Part shown: positions 34,343 to 47,000 of the stretch, piece by piece
Position numbering within the stretch: the first letter of the stretch is position 1
Layout of the letters: each line of letters opens with the position of its first letter
Source of the DNA: Anastatus disparis
Taxonomy: Eukaryota > Arthropoda > Insecta > Hymenoptera > Eupelmidae
Reading direction: 5' to 3'
Length of the DNA stretch: 64,000 nt
Assembly: GCA_017163975.1 (NCBI GenBank)
Contig: JAFFSR010000301.1
Span: 4,190,001-4,254,000, forward strand
The notes under the pieces: model-generated
The model's input: only the letters and a program-made list of their open reading frames with translations
Told to the model about the DNA's origin: nothing
Databases searched by the model: none
Position numbers and translations under genes: made by a program

Positions 34343-34906
34343 AACCGACTTCAAAAAAATGCACTAAACAGTTACAAATAATTTTTGATTTTCAATAACT
34401 ATACGCGTACTATGCATCTAACTCAATACATGTGTAGCAAACATTTTATAGATTATCTAATCATTTGTAAACAGCACAAGCAAATTATATTTTTTTGTGA
34501 ATTAAAAAAAAATATAATTTGCTTGTGCTGTTTACAAATGATTAGATAATCTATAAAATGTTTGCTACACATGTGTTGAGTTAGATGCGTAGTATGCGTA
34601 TAATTATTGAAGATCAAAAATTATTTGTAACTGTTTAGTGCATTTTTTTTAAGTCGGTTTTGTTTTTTGTTAAAAAATTTTTTTTAAATTGTTTGTTTTT
34701 GTTAAAAAATTTTTATTTTCTATCTTCTAGTGAATCCTCTTACTAAAAACGCAAATATAGGTAGACCCACTAATTACATTATACTTTCATTATTAATTCA
34801 TAACGCATGCATTAGTACACCACCAAGCAATATATAGCAGGAAAGAAAGAAGGCTCAACAGCACAGTGTCGTTATGTGTGCATGTATACATATTCAAGCT
34901 CAGGTA

Positions 34907-34986
<80 letters not shown>

Positions 34987-35202
34987 AACTCCCAGTTTTC
35001 TTAATTTGATAATTGGGTCATACAAACCGAATATTGGCCCAATAATTATAGGACACGTATGGGACCTTCCTGCAGACATTGTCTATCAGATAAGAAAAAG
35101 TTTTTTCGAAACGGTTCAGAAATGACGGAGTTATGAAGTAACAGACATAAAAAAAAAAAAAATTCAGTCGAATTGAGAACCTCCTCCTTTTTGAAGTCGG
35201 TT
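34343..35202. mobile_element. Element ending AACCGACTTC / GAAGTCGGTT, 860 bp
   Basis: AACCGACTTCAAAAA at the left is mirrored by TTTTTGAAGTCGGTT at the right, with A-runs flanking. The left third is a near-perfect foldback (34343-34659) with ~150-bp arms such as ATGCACTAAACAGTTACAAA. The right end, GACGGAGTTATGAAGTAACA followed by an A-run, matches the fragment at window position 1 and the dispersed insect element I recall. It has a (GA)n tract at 34905-34981. Confidence 0.7.
34905..34981 (+). repeat. (GA)n microsatellite
   Basis: Almost uninterrupted AGAGAG run. An 83-codon frame over it (34874-35125) is an arginine/glutamate translation of the microsatellite, not a gene. Confidence 0.9.
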
Positions 35203-36128
35203 AAAAATACACTTGAAAAAATACTGAAATCAATAATGTGTGGTCAAGTTTTGATATGATTTAAAATAATACTTACAAGTGATATTGTACCTATATTTTG
35301 ATGATAATAATGAATCAATAAAAAATTCCTTTGTTAAAAATAAAGTGTAAAAAAGCCATATAAAATGATATTGAAAAAAATATAAAACTATCTTCAATAA
35401 AATTTAAAAAAAATAATAAGTAATTTACGTAAAAGTAAGAATAAAAGTAATATTACAGCTATAAACTTGTCAGGCTCACCCTTCAAAAGTTATATTTCTT
35501 GGTGAACACACATCCATTTAAAACATTTTTTAGGATTGACTTTTTAGAATCTCGTAAGGAAATTCAAAATATATATTAATTTTCACAATTTAGTATCCAA
35601 TGAACAAATAATCTAATTTTATAACATTAATGATATATTTAACTTTTGTATAGTGGGCCTGGCAAGTTTATAGCTGTAATATTACTTTTATTCTTACTTT
35701 TACGTTAATTACTTATTATTTTTTTTAAATTTTGTTGAAGATAGTTTTATATTTTCAATAACATTTTATATGGCTTTTTTACACTTTATTTTTAACAAAG
35801 GAATTTTTTATTGATTCATTATTATCATCAAAATATAGGTACAATATCATTTGTAAGTATTATTTAAAATCATATTAAAACTTGACCACACATTATTAAT
35901 TTCAGTATTTTTTCAAGTGTATTTTTGTTATAATTAAATTTCCACTTTTTTATTATCTATAATGTTAAAGACCTTTTTTTAGAGATATAATAGATTTTTT
36001 TATAGTTGATTGTATTAAATAAGTTTAAATTTTTGACAAAATATTTTTTTATTTTTGAGATAGTGAAAAAGATTTTTTTTTTAAGCTAACTTGCCGTAAT
36101 TTTACCTTTTTAAAGGTTTTTTGGGGAG

Positions 36129-38037
36129 TTATTGACAACTGCACTATCTCCTAAATCTAACAAAATATCAATAAAACAACCTGGAAAAAAATCTAAAAAT
36201 TTTTGGAATCTTACTAAAATTGAAGGGACAGAAGGAATAGCTATTCATGTAAAGGTTAAAATTTTTTATCGTTCATAAGACATAATTTTTCAATATATGA
36301 CTATTTATTTATCTTTAATTATAGCACGTTTTATATTAAATTAACATAGGCAACCTGATTAGAATTTTGATAAGCTTCAATTATTTTAAAATTAGTCAAT
36401 TTATAATATGAATAAATTTATTTTATGTAATAAAAAAATTTTTTTTAATAACAAAAATATTTATTTTAATTTCCGATTTTTACCCAGACGATGGTATTTA
36501 CTAATAAATAATAAAAAAAAACTTATTTTAGATTCCAAGAGACATTAAAGATGAGGTTTCAAAAAAAGAACCAAAATGAGGAACATGGGACTTCTGTTAC
36601 AACCGTTCATTATTATTTGTGCTAAAAATGTTTTTTGAACTACCTAACGTCTTTAAAGAAATAATAGGTCATATCAGGAAAGAGTTATCTCAATCAAACA
36701 AGGAAATATATTCTAGCGTATATAATGGCGAACGTTGGCAAAACATATAAAAAAATTTCAATGGTAAAACAGTTATTGGTATTTATTTATACTATGATGA
36801 TTTTGAAGTCTGCAATCCTTTGTCTACGGCAGCAGGTATATATAAAATCGGTGGTCTTTATTTCTCTATTATATTTATCTTTATCTTAAATTTTCCACCA
36901 AAATTTGCCTCGATATTAGAAAATATTTTTTTAGCACAATTTATTTTGACTGCTGATCAAAAAGACTTTGGAAACGAAAAATGTTTCAAAAATATAATAG
37001 AAGAAATAAACTATTTATACGATGAAGGTTTAACAATAACTGCGGATGACAACAACTATCAAATACATTTTGTTGTCGTTGGAATATTAGGTGATAATTT
37101 GGGTATAAATAGTCTCTTTGGATTTAATGAAAGTTTTAATGCTGAATACTACTGTAGATTTTGTCGGGTGCCTAAACATGAGGCACAAACACTTTGTATC
37201 GAAAAAAAAGAATATCTAAGAAATTTGAGTAATTATGAAAATGACTTAAAAAATAGAGATCACGGGATAAAAGATGTTTGTGTATCTAATCAGCTGCGTT
37301 TCTTTCACAATATTTATAATTGGGCTTGTGATCCAATGCATGACATTTATCTAGGAGTTTGTAGATATGATATGGCTAAGATCATAAAACAGCTAATTAA
37401 AACACACCACACGCTTTATATGAAAATTTTTAAAGAGAAATTGATACCTAAAGATCATTTAGTAGACCATTACCCAAGTTGCATTAGAGCCATGGGTCCT
37501 TTAAAATTTATGTCTTGCGCTAAATGGGAAGCTTTCCATAAAAAACCTAAATCATATGCTCGGATAATAAATTCTCGAGTTAACATAATTTATTCGCTAT
37601 CTATGAAGCTTCAAATGGAGGTAGCATATAGATTTTATATTAAAAAGGCTTTAAAAATATTGTAAAATATAGCAGCAAAAAGAAATCGTTTAATGCTTCA
37701 AATCTTTAAATTTTCTGAAGCCTCTGAACTTTCTTACCTACAATTAAACAGAACTATGTACAAATCAAACATGGCTATATTCTTAAATTACGAAAACAAT
37801 GATTTTGTTTTCGGAATCATTTAAAAAATTATAAAATCGAAAGAGAAATTTTATGCATCATATAGAAAATGCGTCACTATAGGTTTTAATTTTCATATCA
37901 CGGCCTATGAAATAATTTTACCTTCTAATAAAGTTAGTGAAAAAATATATAATTTAAAATTTAATGCTTCCACACAATCAATTAAAATACATGTTACAGC
38001 GAGAGAGCAACATGTTACTGTCTGTAATCACTTATTT
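36129..38037 (+). pseudogene. CACTA transposase gene, tnp2-like catalytic exons
   Basis: Exon 7 (36129 to ~36256) reads LLTTALSPKSNKI and KSKNFWNLTKIEG. The last exon starts near 36533 (IPRDIKDEVSKKE) and, after stops at about 36577 and 36747, reads IGIYLYYDDFEVCNPL and LKFNFPPKFASILENIFLA-type sequence. It goes on with VGILGDNLGINSLFGFNESF, the cysteine motif YYCRFCRVPKHEAQTLC, and WACDPMHDIYLGVCRYDM. The DDFE and DN residues and the CRxC motif are hallmarks of tnp2/EnSpm transposases. From 36820 to 37665 it is open for 281 codons; a further region to TAA at ~38037 (YASYRKCVTIGFNFHITAYE) continues after a stop. Decayed by stops and by element J. Confidence 0.8.
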
Positions 38038-38415
38038 TAAAATAAATAAATTTTTTAAATATAATTAATGATTTCTTCTGTTTTTACTTTTATTTATTTA
38101 AATGATAAGTTATTTTTAGCATAATGAAATAACATACAACTGTCTAATTTCAAATAATAATTTTTTCATCTGGGTATTGTTGAATTTTTTTAGTTAAAAC
38201 AGAAATGGCTGGATTCAAATTCACAAATTCTCAACTGTTAAGACTCCTTGATGAGTTACTTTTAAATACGTGATTCATAAGATCTTAAAAACGCATTCAT
38301 GAATCCAAGTATACGATTTTTTAACAGTTGAGAAACCTTAATTTGTTCGTTTAAAGCCCATTTTTTTTAACTGTTAAGAAAGATTCGTAATTATAAGGAA
38401 TCTTTTCTCTCAGTG

Positions 38416-40510
38416 TACAAGAACTACATACTATCACAATAGACTGTTCGAAGCTCTTGCGAATGGTAATGTCTGGAAGGAGTTGAAAGACCTGGGACTT
38501 CTATCTGGACCTCAAGGGGACTTGAATGGATTTACTCCTGATGAGCTTAATGCACACTTTGCTGGGGTGTTCATTTCGCACGATGATGATGATGGGCTTC
38601 GCGAGAAATTTCTTTCTGAATGTAATGAAAGTGATTTCATTTTAAAACAAATTGATATAAATGATGTTGTTCTCGCGATTTCTCATTTCTCATCCCAGGC
38701 GTGCGGTGAGGATGGTATTCCGGAAAGCGTAATACTTAAAGCTTTACCGTTTATTGGTGAATATCTTGTGACTCTGTTCAACTCCTCTTTTGCGCGGGAG
38801 TCTTCCCTGGCCTTTGGAAGCAGGCACGCATTGTGTTATTGAAAAAGTGCTCTGCGCCTCAATCGCCTAAGGATTTTAGGCCTATTGCGATTCTGTGTTT
38901 TCTTTCGAAGATACTCAAGAAGATTGCCCACGAGCAATTGCAGGAGTATATTGCTATTAATAAGATACTTAATCCGATGCAGACTGGTTTTAGGAAATAT
39001 CATTTGACGCAGACAGCTATACTTGAATTAACAGACGACATAAAAACAGGTCTAGACAAAAAACTCGTCACACTTCTTTTACTTTTTGACTTTAGTAGGG
39101 CATTCGACACGATCTCTCCCTTCAAATTACTTGCTAGGCTTAGATCGATGGGGTTTTCCAGAGCCGCTCTCGTATGGATAACACAGGGTACTTCGGTACT
39201 GGGGCCTTTGTTGTTTTGCCCTTACATTAACCACGTACGTGACGCTCTCGACTGTGGTAGTGTTGAGCACCTACTGTATGCAGACGACCTGCAAATCTAT
39301 ACGCAGGTTCCACGTGAGAATGTGAATAAGGGTATTTTTATTCTTCAGAGGGCGGCCAAAGCGGTGTCTGAGTGGGTGGTTGGTGATTTCCTCACTTTAG
39401 ATGCTGATAAGACTAACGCAATCGTCTTTGGTAGTAATCGTTTTATTAATTTGTTTCATGTTGGGGCGCCAAGGATAATTGATCTTGGGGGAAATGTCGG
39501 CATTCGTTTGTCTGACTCTGTAACGAGCCTTGGTGTTGTGCTTAACTCTAAGCTTTCTTAGGAGCCGCACATTTATATGGTTACAAAAAAAATTAACTGA
39601 GTGTTATATGCTTTGCGGTTTTTTCGTCGGTACACCACGGAGGCTCTTCATAAATAACTTGCAACTGCCCTGCTGTTTCCACATTTTGATTACTGTTTAG
39701 TGGTTCTTCTTGATGTTACTCAGGAGTTGAGAAGAAGGTTACAAAGACTGCACAATTCGTGTGTGAAATATGTATTGGACGTAAGAATGGGAGCTCATGT
39801 TTCTCCTTATAAAACCGCGTTGGGTTGGCTGTGTATTGATTCGAGGAGACTGTAGTTTTTGGCCGTACTTATGTACAAAATCGTACGCATGAATACTCCG
39901 GAGTATCTAGTGGGTTTCTTCACTAGATGTGTACCAAGGGCGGAACTAGGAGAGGAACTAAGGAGCTAGCGGTGTCCTTTATGCGTACTGAAACTGGCAG
40001 GAATTCCTTCAAGATTCAAGGTGCGCATTTTTGGAATGCCTTACCTGCTGAGATTAAACATCTTCCATCTCTCAGCAGGTTCAAGGCAGCAGTAAGGGGG
40101 TACTTGCTCGACCTTGATTGAATTTAATATTTTTAATTTATATGTTAATTTATTTTTGTAATGTCCCATATTGTGTGACTGATGACTGAATGATTTGTGA
40201 GTAAATGTATTTTAATTTTTCATTTTATTCTATTAATTGCATCGTACGCTTTTGCATACGCTTTTATTGTTTTATTTTATTTAATTATTGTTATATTCCC
40301 TTAAACTAAAATTTTTTATTTTTGACTGATGGATAAGGAATGACTGTTTTTAATATATTGTATTATTGCGTGTATTTTTATAATTTCAATTTTTTGCTTG
40401 TATTATTCCGTGATATCACTTTTTATAGTCACTTACTTTTTGAGTATTATTAGGATTAGCTATTTGACATTAGCTTTTTGTATACTTATACGAATAAATG
40501 CTTATCTAAG
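38416..40510 (+). pseudogene. CR1-like retrotransposon copy 1, right part (RT and 3' UTR)
   Basis: Continues the ORF2 interrupted at 21687. Frame 1 (38483-38842) has NDVVLAISHFSSQACGEDGI; frame 2 (38833-39561) has PKDFRPIAILCFLSKILKKI, LLLFDFSRAFDTI and the active-site LLYADDLQIY (YADD near 39277). About 96 bp between motifs A and B, corresponding to YLSGRKQ..LGVPQ, are missing, giving WITQGTSVLGP. Stops include TAG at 39559-39561. The C-terminus ends AVRGYLLDLD at 40121, followed by a 3' UTR to a worn end near 40510. Its identity to the copy at 57218 is obvious but clearly below 95% by eye. Confidence 0.85.
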
Positions 40511-40600
40511 GAAAAATTACGTTATAACACGTAAGAAGGTATTTTAAATTAAAAATGTATTTCAACGTAAAAATGTTTCTCTATGTATAATAGTATTGTT

Positions 40601-40909
40601 AACCCTTTCAGAACCAATGTACATTACAATGTACATTGACATTTTTTGTTTTTTTTTTTGAAATTGTGCAAAAGTGGCTTCAAATTTTGTAAAAAAAAAT
40701 ATGTGTATTAGATTGAAGTGGACTATTTCCGATCTCAAACTGAGGGCCTAAGTTATAATGTCTTTGATAGAAGCTAAGAAAACTTGAAAAGAAAAAAGTG
40801 AAAAAAAATTTTTTTATCGCAAAAATTGCTTAATGAATGAACACTTATCATCGCTAAATGGTTATTAGAACTTTTCATGATGAAATAAAAATTCCGTTCT
40901 GAAAGGGTT
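40601..40909. mobile_element. MITE-like element AACCCTTTCAGAAC
   Basis: AACCCTTTCAGAAC at 40601-40614 is mirrored at 40896-40909. The subterminal CAATGTACATTACAATGTACATTG also occurs near 16474 (CCAATGTAAATTACAATGTACA). No ORF; target duplication unclear. Confidence 0.6.
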
Positions 40910-40914
40910 GATTA

Positions 40915-41130
40915 AAAATCGTGCTGAGAAGTAAGAACGTAAATATAAAGTAAAAAATGTAAAAACAAGTAAAAACCTAAATAAAAAGTAAAAATACACA
41001 ACGAGAAATAAAAACGTAAATAAAAAGTAAAAAAACTTAATACAAAGTAAAAACGTAAATAAAGAGTAAAAAAACGTATTATGAAGTAAAAACATGAATT
41101 ATACAAAATAAAACTACTATATAATTTATT
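40915..41130. repeat. AAAGTAAAAACGTAAAT low-complexity tandem
   Basis: Ten or so imperfect ~18-22-bp units. Minus-strand frames read as F/L/Y-rich 'membrane' peptides purely because of base composition. Confidence 0.7.
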
Positions 41131-41299
41131 AAATCACTATCTCACTTTTGTTCACGGTACGCTTAAAACAAATCCAATGGTCATTAAAATGTCAACGAAA
41201 AAAGGCAGTGGGATTTGATTCGGTATAGATTAAATTAGATTAGATTTAATCGTCGGAGGGACTTTGCGATGTAGTGTACTTAGCTGTTGCCATTGTACA

Positions 41300-41971
41300 C
41301 TGTTTCTATCCGCATCCTCAGCACCAAGGGAAGTCCACCGCTTCATAGTAACCTAAAATCCACCTGATGTTGTATTCTCTGATTTCTTCCGCAATCATTA
41401 TCCCTCTCCAAAACCACTTAAGCCTAGCGCCTGCTAACGCTGGACACTCACATAGCAGATGGATTGGTGTTTTCTCCTTACCTTCATCGCATCTAGAACA
41501 GAGAGGAGATTCTACTCTTCCTATCTTGTGCTGAAAATCTTTTAAGTTGCAGTGCCAGTTACTACTTAAACAACAGTTCTGAGTTACCACGTACTGAGAG
41601 CGAGAATTCTTGGTCTTTTCGCAGCCCTTAGTAGAATCCCACTCGTCTGTGCGGAAGCCCTTTACGTATTCCACTATCCTATTTTTCCCTCCAAAAGCAT
41701 ACCCACTATCCGCTCAATGGAGCCTTGTGATTTACACCCTTGTTTGGCTAGTGCGTCCGCTTTCTCATTCCCCTTCCATCCAGAATGTCCCTGAATCCAG
41801 GTTAAATTGAGATTATTTGCCTCAACTAGTTCTTATAGCGTGGACATTATTTCTATCACCAATTTCGAACTAGTACTACCTTTCCTAATGGCTTTCAGAG
41901 CGGCTTGGCTATCCGAGCAGATCCGTATGGTTAATCCTTTCCTGCTGCCATCATTAAGCGTTTTCGCACAC
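41300..41971 (-). pseudogene. RNase-H-type non-LTR retrotransposon, 3' part of ORF2
   Basis: Minus strand. From 41971 down it reads MCAKTLNDGSRKGLTIRICS, then DSQAALKAIRKGSTSSKLVI (RNase H), LTWIQGHSGWKGNEKADALA (the conserved HSGxxGNExAD block) and, after stops, CCLSSNWHCNLKDFQHKIGR. It ends with C-x2-C-x9-HLLCECPA, a zinc-knuckle. This order marks clades with an RNase H domain such as I, LOA or R1 relatives. Its upstream half lies at 53609-54350; elements E and G separate the two. At least two stops break the frame. Confidence 0.8.
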
Positions 41972-42435
41972 ATCTCACTGAAAAAAATAACATGGGATCC
42001 CTTATGGGATTTCATATGGGATCCTTTATGGGCTCCCATATGGAGTTTTAGTGCAGGATCCTATATGGGATCCCATATGGGGTCCCATAAGAGGTCCACA
42101 AGCTCAATTCTAAATATATGGGATTACATATGGGGTCCCATAAGAGGTCCACAAACTCAATTCTAAATATAATATGGGACTACATATGGGATCACATATG
42201 GGGTCCTATAAGAGATCCACAAATTCAATTCTAAATATATGACGGGACCACATATGGGATACCATATGGGATCCCATAAGAGGTCCACAAACTAAATTCT
42301 AAATATAATATGGGACCACATATGGGATCCCATATGGGGTCCCATAAGAAGTCCACAAACTCAATTCTAAATATATGGGACCACATATGCGACCCCATAT
42401 GGAATCTCATATGTGTTCCTATATATTTAGAATTG

Positions 42436-43607
42436 CACTGAGAGAAAAGCGGAGTCATACCAACAAAACTAACGTACGTTGTCTTGACTCGCGCTAAAGG
42501 AGTTGCATTTACTCCGCGAGGCGAGTCATCCCCACTCCTCGCTGTGGTGTATAGACGACGCACGAACTCGATCTATTTGTCTTTGATTGCCGAGAGTTTA
42601 TGAAGTTTAATTTGAAAATTAATTTTGTTAATGAAAAAATTAATTATTAAGGTGACTACGAAAGTTCAGTTAAATTTCATTTTGTAGTTTACAAATTACT
42701 CTTTCAGTTTCTAAAATTTTTTGGATTTTTTAATTTTGCACCATTTATTATAATCCGTAAAATGGTGAAAAATTAAAAAATCTGAAAAATTTTACGTATT
42801 GAAAGAGTAATTTGTAAACTCAAAAATAAAACCTAACCTAAAATCCAAAGTCGCCTTAATATTGGAATGCAAAATGGATGATTTTGTGAAAAATCTTTCG
42901 ATGAAATGGAACCTGAGTCAATTAATCGATAGATTTGCAGTTAAAAAATTTTAAACATAACCTCAAATACAAATTTGAATGAGTTTTTTTTATGTGTAAA
43001 TAACTTATATAATCATTATATTCATATAATATTTTATAAGTATTTTTATGAATATTCTGAAAATGAATGTTGCATTGTATGAAATTATTTATAATTTCAT
43101 ATTTAAAAACATATTTCGTTATTGAAAAATAGAATTTGTTCGTTTTGTTGTTCGCAGTCTGTGTTTTTACAGAGGCAGGAATTGGCAATATTTAGATGAA
43201 ATTTACGGCTCAATCAAAATAAAATGTTATTAATAATTTTACTTTGAATAATATACTTCCATCTTATGATATCATACTGTAACGTAATCGAAAAATTCAT
43301 TCTTAACTAAAATTTTTTGAATGAATATATTTATAAATAAATATTTATCTTCAATAATATATTCTACAATCGTCTTTAGCCTAATTTCAAAAAATAATGA
43401 AACTTGAAAAAAAATCATAAACAGCATTATTCCTGCTTAACGTAACCTTTATATACACTTGGCCTATGAGGCGGTATATTGACTCCGCGAGCGGAATAGC
43501 TGCTACTCCGCTTGTTTAGTTGTGATAACTCCGATCCCACTAACTCTTTTTATGCCGTCATTCCGATTCCGGCGGCAAGTTCGTGTGACTCCACTTTTCT
43601 CTCAGTG
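42436..43607. mobile_element. Element F: CACTGAGAGAAAAG transposon, 1.17 kb
   Basis: CACTGAGAGAAAAG(C/T)GGAGTCA at both ends in inverse; TG duplicated at 42434-42435 and 43608-43609, and its removal restores TTTAGAATTGAGTTTGTGG of element E. Within ~130 bp of each end GACTCCGC, ACTCCGCG or the inverse recur about eight times. The centre holds a TTAA MITE (42651-42855) and AT-rich sequence without a recognised gene. Confidence 0.85.
42651..42855. mobile_element. TTAA-flanked MITE, 205 bp (copy 2)
   Basis: TTAA at 42647-42650 and 42856-42859. It begins GGTGACTACGAAAGTT and ends with CAAAGTCGCC, colinear and equal in length with copy 1 at 10014-10218. Confidence 0.85.
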
Positions 43608-44049
43608 TGAGTTTGTGGACTTCTTATGGGATCCCATATGGGATCCCATATGTGGTCCCATATGATATTTAGAATTTTGTTTGTGGACCTCTTATGGGAC
43701 CCCATATGGTATCCCATATGTGGTCCCATATATTTAGAATTGAGTTTGTGAACCTCTTATGGGACCCTATATGGGATCCCATATAGGATCCCGCGCTAAA
43801 ACCCCATATGGGTGCCCATAAAGGATCACATATGAAATCCCATAAGGGATCCCATGTGATTTTTCTCAGTAGGGATCTTGATGGCAAATGAGTCTGCAGT
43901 TCTCAACGTTGTTAAGCAAAGAAATTTTGAATAAAATTATTATTTAATTTCTTTCTAGATTATGAATGATTTCGATTAGATAGCTCATAAACTAGCCCTA
44001 AAAAAATTTTGGGCCTGATTATATGTACGAAACCCCTCAAAAATGGCAG

Positions 44050-47000
44050 AAACCCATTTTAGAACAATAAGCTATATTGTTAATTTATTGGATAAATAAT
44101 TTCTCTCCAAGAACTATGTCAAACCAAATAATATTAAACATAAAATGAAACACCTAGAAAAATTTGAGCGGTTTTACATGTCCGGAACGTTTTAGTCCAG
44201 TAGAATTAGCCGAAAAAACCTAAATTTTAATGTAATTAGTAACAGATGCACACTACTAAAAATGGCTTTGTTGAATGATTAGAAATGAAATTTTTGAGAG
44301 ACCCTAAAAATTTGAGGCGTCAGGAATTTGTAAACAATGATTTGTGGTGCAAAATTCGTAAAAATTACTGTTTTTTCGAGGTAACTTGAAATCGTTTACG
44401 ATTTAATATATGAAAATTATACGATTTGTAGGTGTTTCAAAGACGATTAATTTGAGATGTCATTGATCAAAATCGTTTAATAACTTTTATAAATATTGAT
44501 AAACAAAAATCGAAAATCGCGAAATTTTCAAATATTTGTCATTTGATAAAAAAAGGATGTACATATTTGTAATTCAACAAAAATGTGCCTCTTATTATCC
44601 TTGTTACCATAAAAATTTCATCAAAAAATATTAATTATCATATGAGATATTCTATTTGTTTATTAAAAAGAGGTCAAATGTACGTTAAAAATTTCACCCA
44701 AAAACGTCATGGTAGAGACTTTATGATAATCATATCATATTTAGATATTAACGTAGATTTTATGAATTTGATGTGAAAACGTGTCCATTTCATTATTTTC
44801 AACCTAAATATGGCAAAAATATAAAAGTAAATTTTTTCTTAATGGTTTTTTTAATAGTTTTGCCACTAATAAAAATATTAATATAGGGATTTGATATTCT
44901 TATTACTGGCAATTTTACGCAAATTAAAAAAAAATACTCTAGTTCAATTAGAAGCTGAGATAATTTTCTTTTAATGAAAATTCGCCATTTGTTTATTTAT
45001 AAAGATTAAGGATTGATATTTTTATCACAGCTAGTATAATACTTGAAGTTTATGATTCCATTATATCAGAGATAAAATAAACATTTTACAATATTAAAAA
45101 TTAATATGAAAGTAATCAAGATTGCTACTAGTTAAACAGAGGGACCTTTCCTGCCTTGCGAGAAAATTGATCTGGCGAGTTGTAATTCATGTTCCGATTA
45201 AAAATTCATCGTATCTCGGTTGATTATTGTCCGATTTCGACGTTTTTTTTTTAAATCGGGGCAGTGCGTGAAAATAATAACAACTGTTCTATTTGTTTTT
45301 TAAAAATTTTACATTTAACAATAATTATTGCAAAAAAAAATTTATTTTCAACATATTTTTAAAATTATTCAGTTTAGCAAAAAGCTTTAAGAAGGAAGTT
45401 GGTTCATCTTAAAAAAATCAACAATATTTCATTTTACTGTTTTTATGATAAAATCAATATTTAGCCTGTTAAGTAAAAAATATTTAAAATATAATCTTTA
45501 TCGTTTGTAACCATATAAGACAATGATTATATTGAATTTAGATAGTATGTGCCTAGTTATATAATTAAAAAATATTATTTTATTTATCTTGGTTAGTAAG
45601 TATTTAAAAAAATATTTTAGAAAAATTTTATTTTTACTTATTAGGCTAAATATAGATTTTATGTTAAAAACAATAAAATAAGAAATTGTCTGTTAAGACA
45701 AACTTTTCTTTTAAAGTTTTTTGCTAAAATAAAAAATTGTTTAAATATGTTAAAAATAATTTTTTTTTTTGCAATAACAATCGTTTAATTACAATTTTTA
45801 AGAAAACCAATACGATAGTTGTTATTTTTTTCGCAAACTACCCCAATTAAAAAAAAATGTCGAAATCGGTTCGTAATTAACGGAGATACAATGAATTTTT
45901 CATGAGAATGTAAATTTACGTATTACATGTGTTGAAATTCCATTTGGGATTTCCAATTTGGAATTTCAACACATGTAATACTTAAATTTACATTCTCATG
46001 AAAAATTCATTGTATCTCCGTTAATTACGAACCGATTTCGACGTTTTTTTTTAATTGGGGTAGTTTGCGAAAAAAATAACAACTATCGTATTGGTTTTCT
46101 TAAAAATTGTAATTAAACAATTGTTATTGCAAAAAAAAAAAAAATATTTTTAACATATTGAAACAATTTTTTATTTTAGCAAAAAACTTTAAAAGAAAAG
46201 TTTGTCTTAACAGACAATTTCTTATTTTATTGTTTTTAACATAAAATCTATATTTAGCCTAATAAGTAAAAATAAAATTTTTCTAAAATATTTTTTTAAA
46301 TACTTACTAACCAAGATAAATAAAATAATATTTTTTAATTATATAACTAGGCACATACTATCTAAATTCAATATAATCATTGTCTTATATGGTTACAAAC
46401 GATAAAGATTATATTTTAAATATTTTTTACTTAACAGGCTAAATATTGATTTTATCATAAAAACAGTAAAATGAAATATTGTTGATTTTTTTAAGATGAA
46501 CCAACTTCCTTCTGAAAGCTTTTTGCTAAACTGAATAATTTTAAAAATATGTTCAAAATAAATTTTTTTTGCAATAATTATTAATTGAAAAATTTTTAAA
46601 AATCAAATACAACAGTTGTTATTATTTTCACGCGCTACCCTGATTTAAAAAAAATCGTCGAAATCGGACAATAATTAACCGAGATACGATGAATTTTTAA
46701 TCGGAACATGAATTACAACTCGCCAGATCAATTTTCTCGCAAGGCAGGAAAGTTCACTCTGTTTAATTAGTAGCAATCTTGATTACTGTCATTTTAATTT
46801 TTAACATTGTAAAATGTTTATTTCATCTCTGATATAATGGTATCGTAAACTTCACGTATTATACTAGCTGTGATAAAAATATCAATCCTTAATCTTTATA
46901 AATAAACAATTGGCGAATTTTTATTTAAAAAAAAATTATCTTGGCTTCTAATTGAACTAGAGCATTCTTTTTTTTTAATTTGCGTGAAATTGCCAGTAAT

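Larger units (their letters stand above)
34142..36128. mobile_element. Element J: CTCCCCAAAAAACC foldback, 2 kb
   Basis: CTCCCCAAAAAACCTTTAAA at 34142 is mirrored by the inverse ending at 36128. Arms run through CTCAAAAATAAAAAATATTTTG and ACTTGAAAAAATACTGAAAT to a centre near 35555. The left arm is interrupted by the element at 34343-35202; removing it restores arm-to-arm pairing. It sits in or next to a CACTA exon that resumes at 36129. No ORF. Confidence 0.75.
21688..38415 (+). mobile_element. CACTA/EnSpm-type transposon, 16.7 kb with nested insertions
   Basis: Left end CACTGAGAAAAAGGATTCGT, right end the inverse of CACTGAGAGAAAAGATTCC. TA is duplicated at 21686-21687 and 38416-38417. Flanking retrotransposon sequence joins correctly when the element is removed. 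Both ends carry the word AACTGTTAAG or its inverse several times (about 21860-21890; 38238, 38330, 38372), as expected for subterminal transposase sites. It encodes a spliced but decayed tnp2-like transposase on the plus strand. Its length is inflated by insertions at 23197-32251 and 34142-36128. Without these it would be ~5.7 kb. Confidence 0.85.
41974..43874. mobile_element. Element E: CATATGGGATCCC-word transposon, 1.9 kb with nested F
   Basis: Left end CTCACTGAAAAAAATAACATGG; right end the inverse of CCCTACTGAGAAAAATCACATGG. AT is duplicated at 41972-41973 and 43875-43876. Removing E rejoins the retrotransposon codons ATC-AAG-ATG-TGT (AIKMCAK). The arms consist of CCCATATGGGATCC words and ~75-bp blocks with GGTCCACAAACTCAATTCT. 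F is inserted at 42436. No transposase. Confidence 0.85.

Noticed and set aside
34874..35125. 83-codon Arg/Glu-rich protein
   Set aside because: Most of it is the translation of the (GA)n microsatellite at 34905-34981.
38780..38850. Programmed -1 frameshift in the RT of the CR1-like element
   Set aside because: Geometry fits -1 in both copies, but the G-run is not conserved (CGGGGGTC versus CGGGAGTC) and no slippery heptamer is present; a shared ancestral lesion is simpler.
40865..41106. F/L/Y-rich 'membrane proteins' on the minus strand
   Set aside because: They are translations of AAAGTAAAAACGTAAAT low-complexity repeats.
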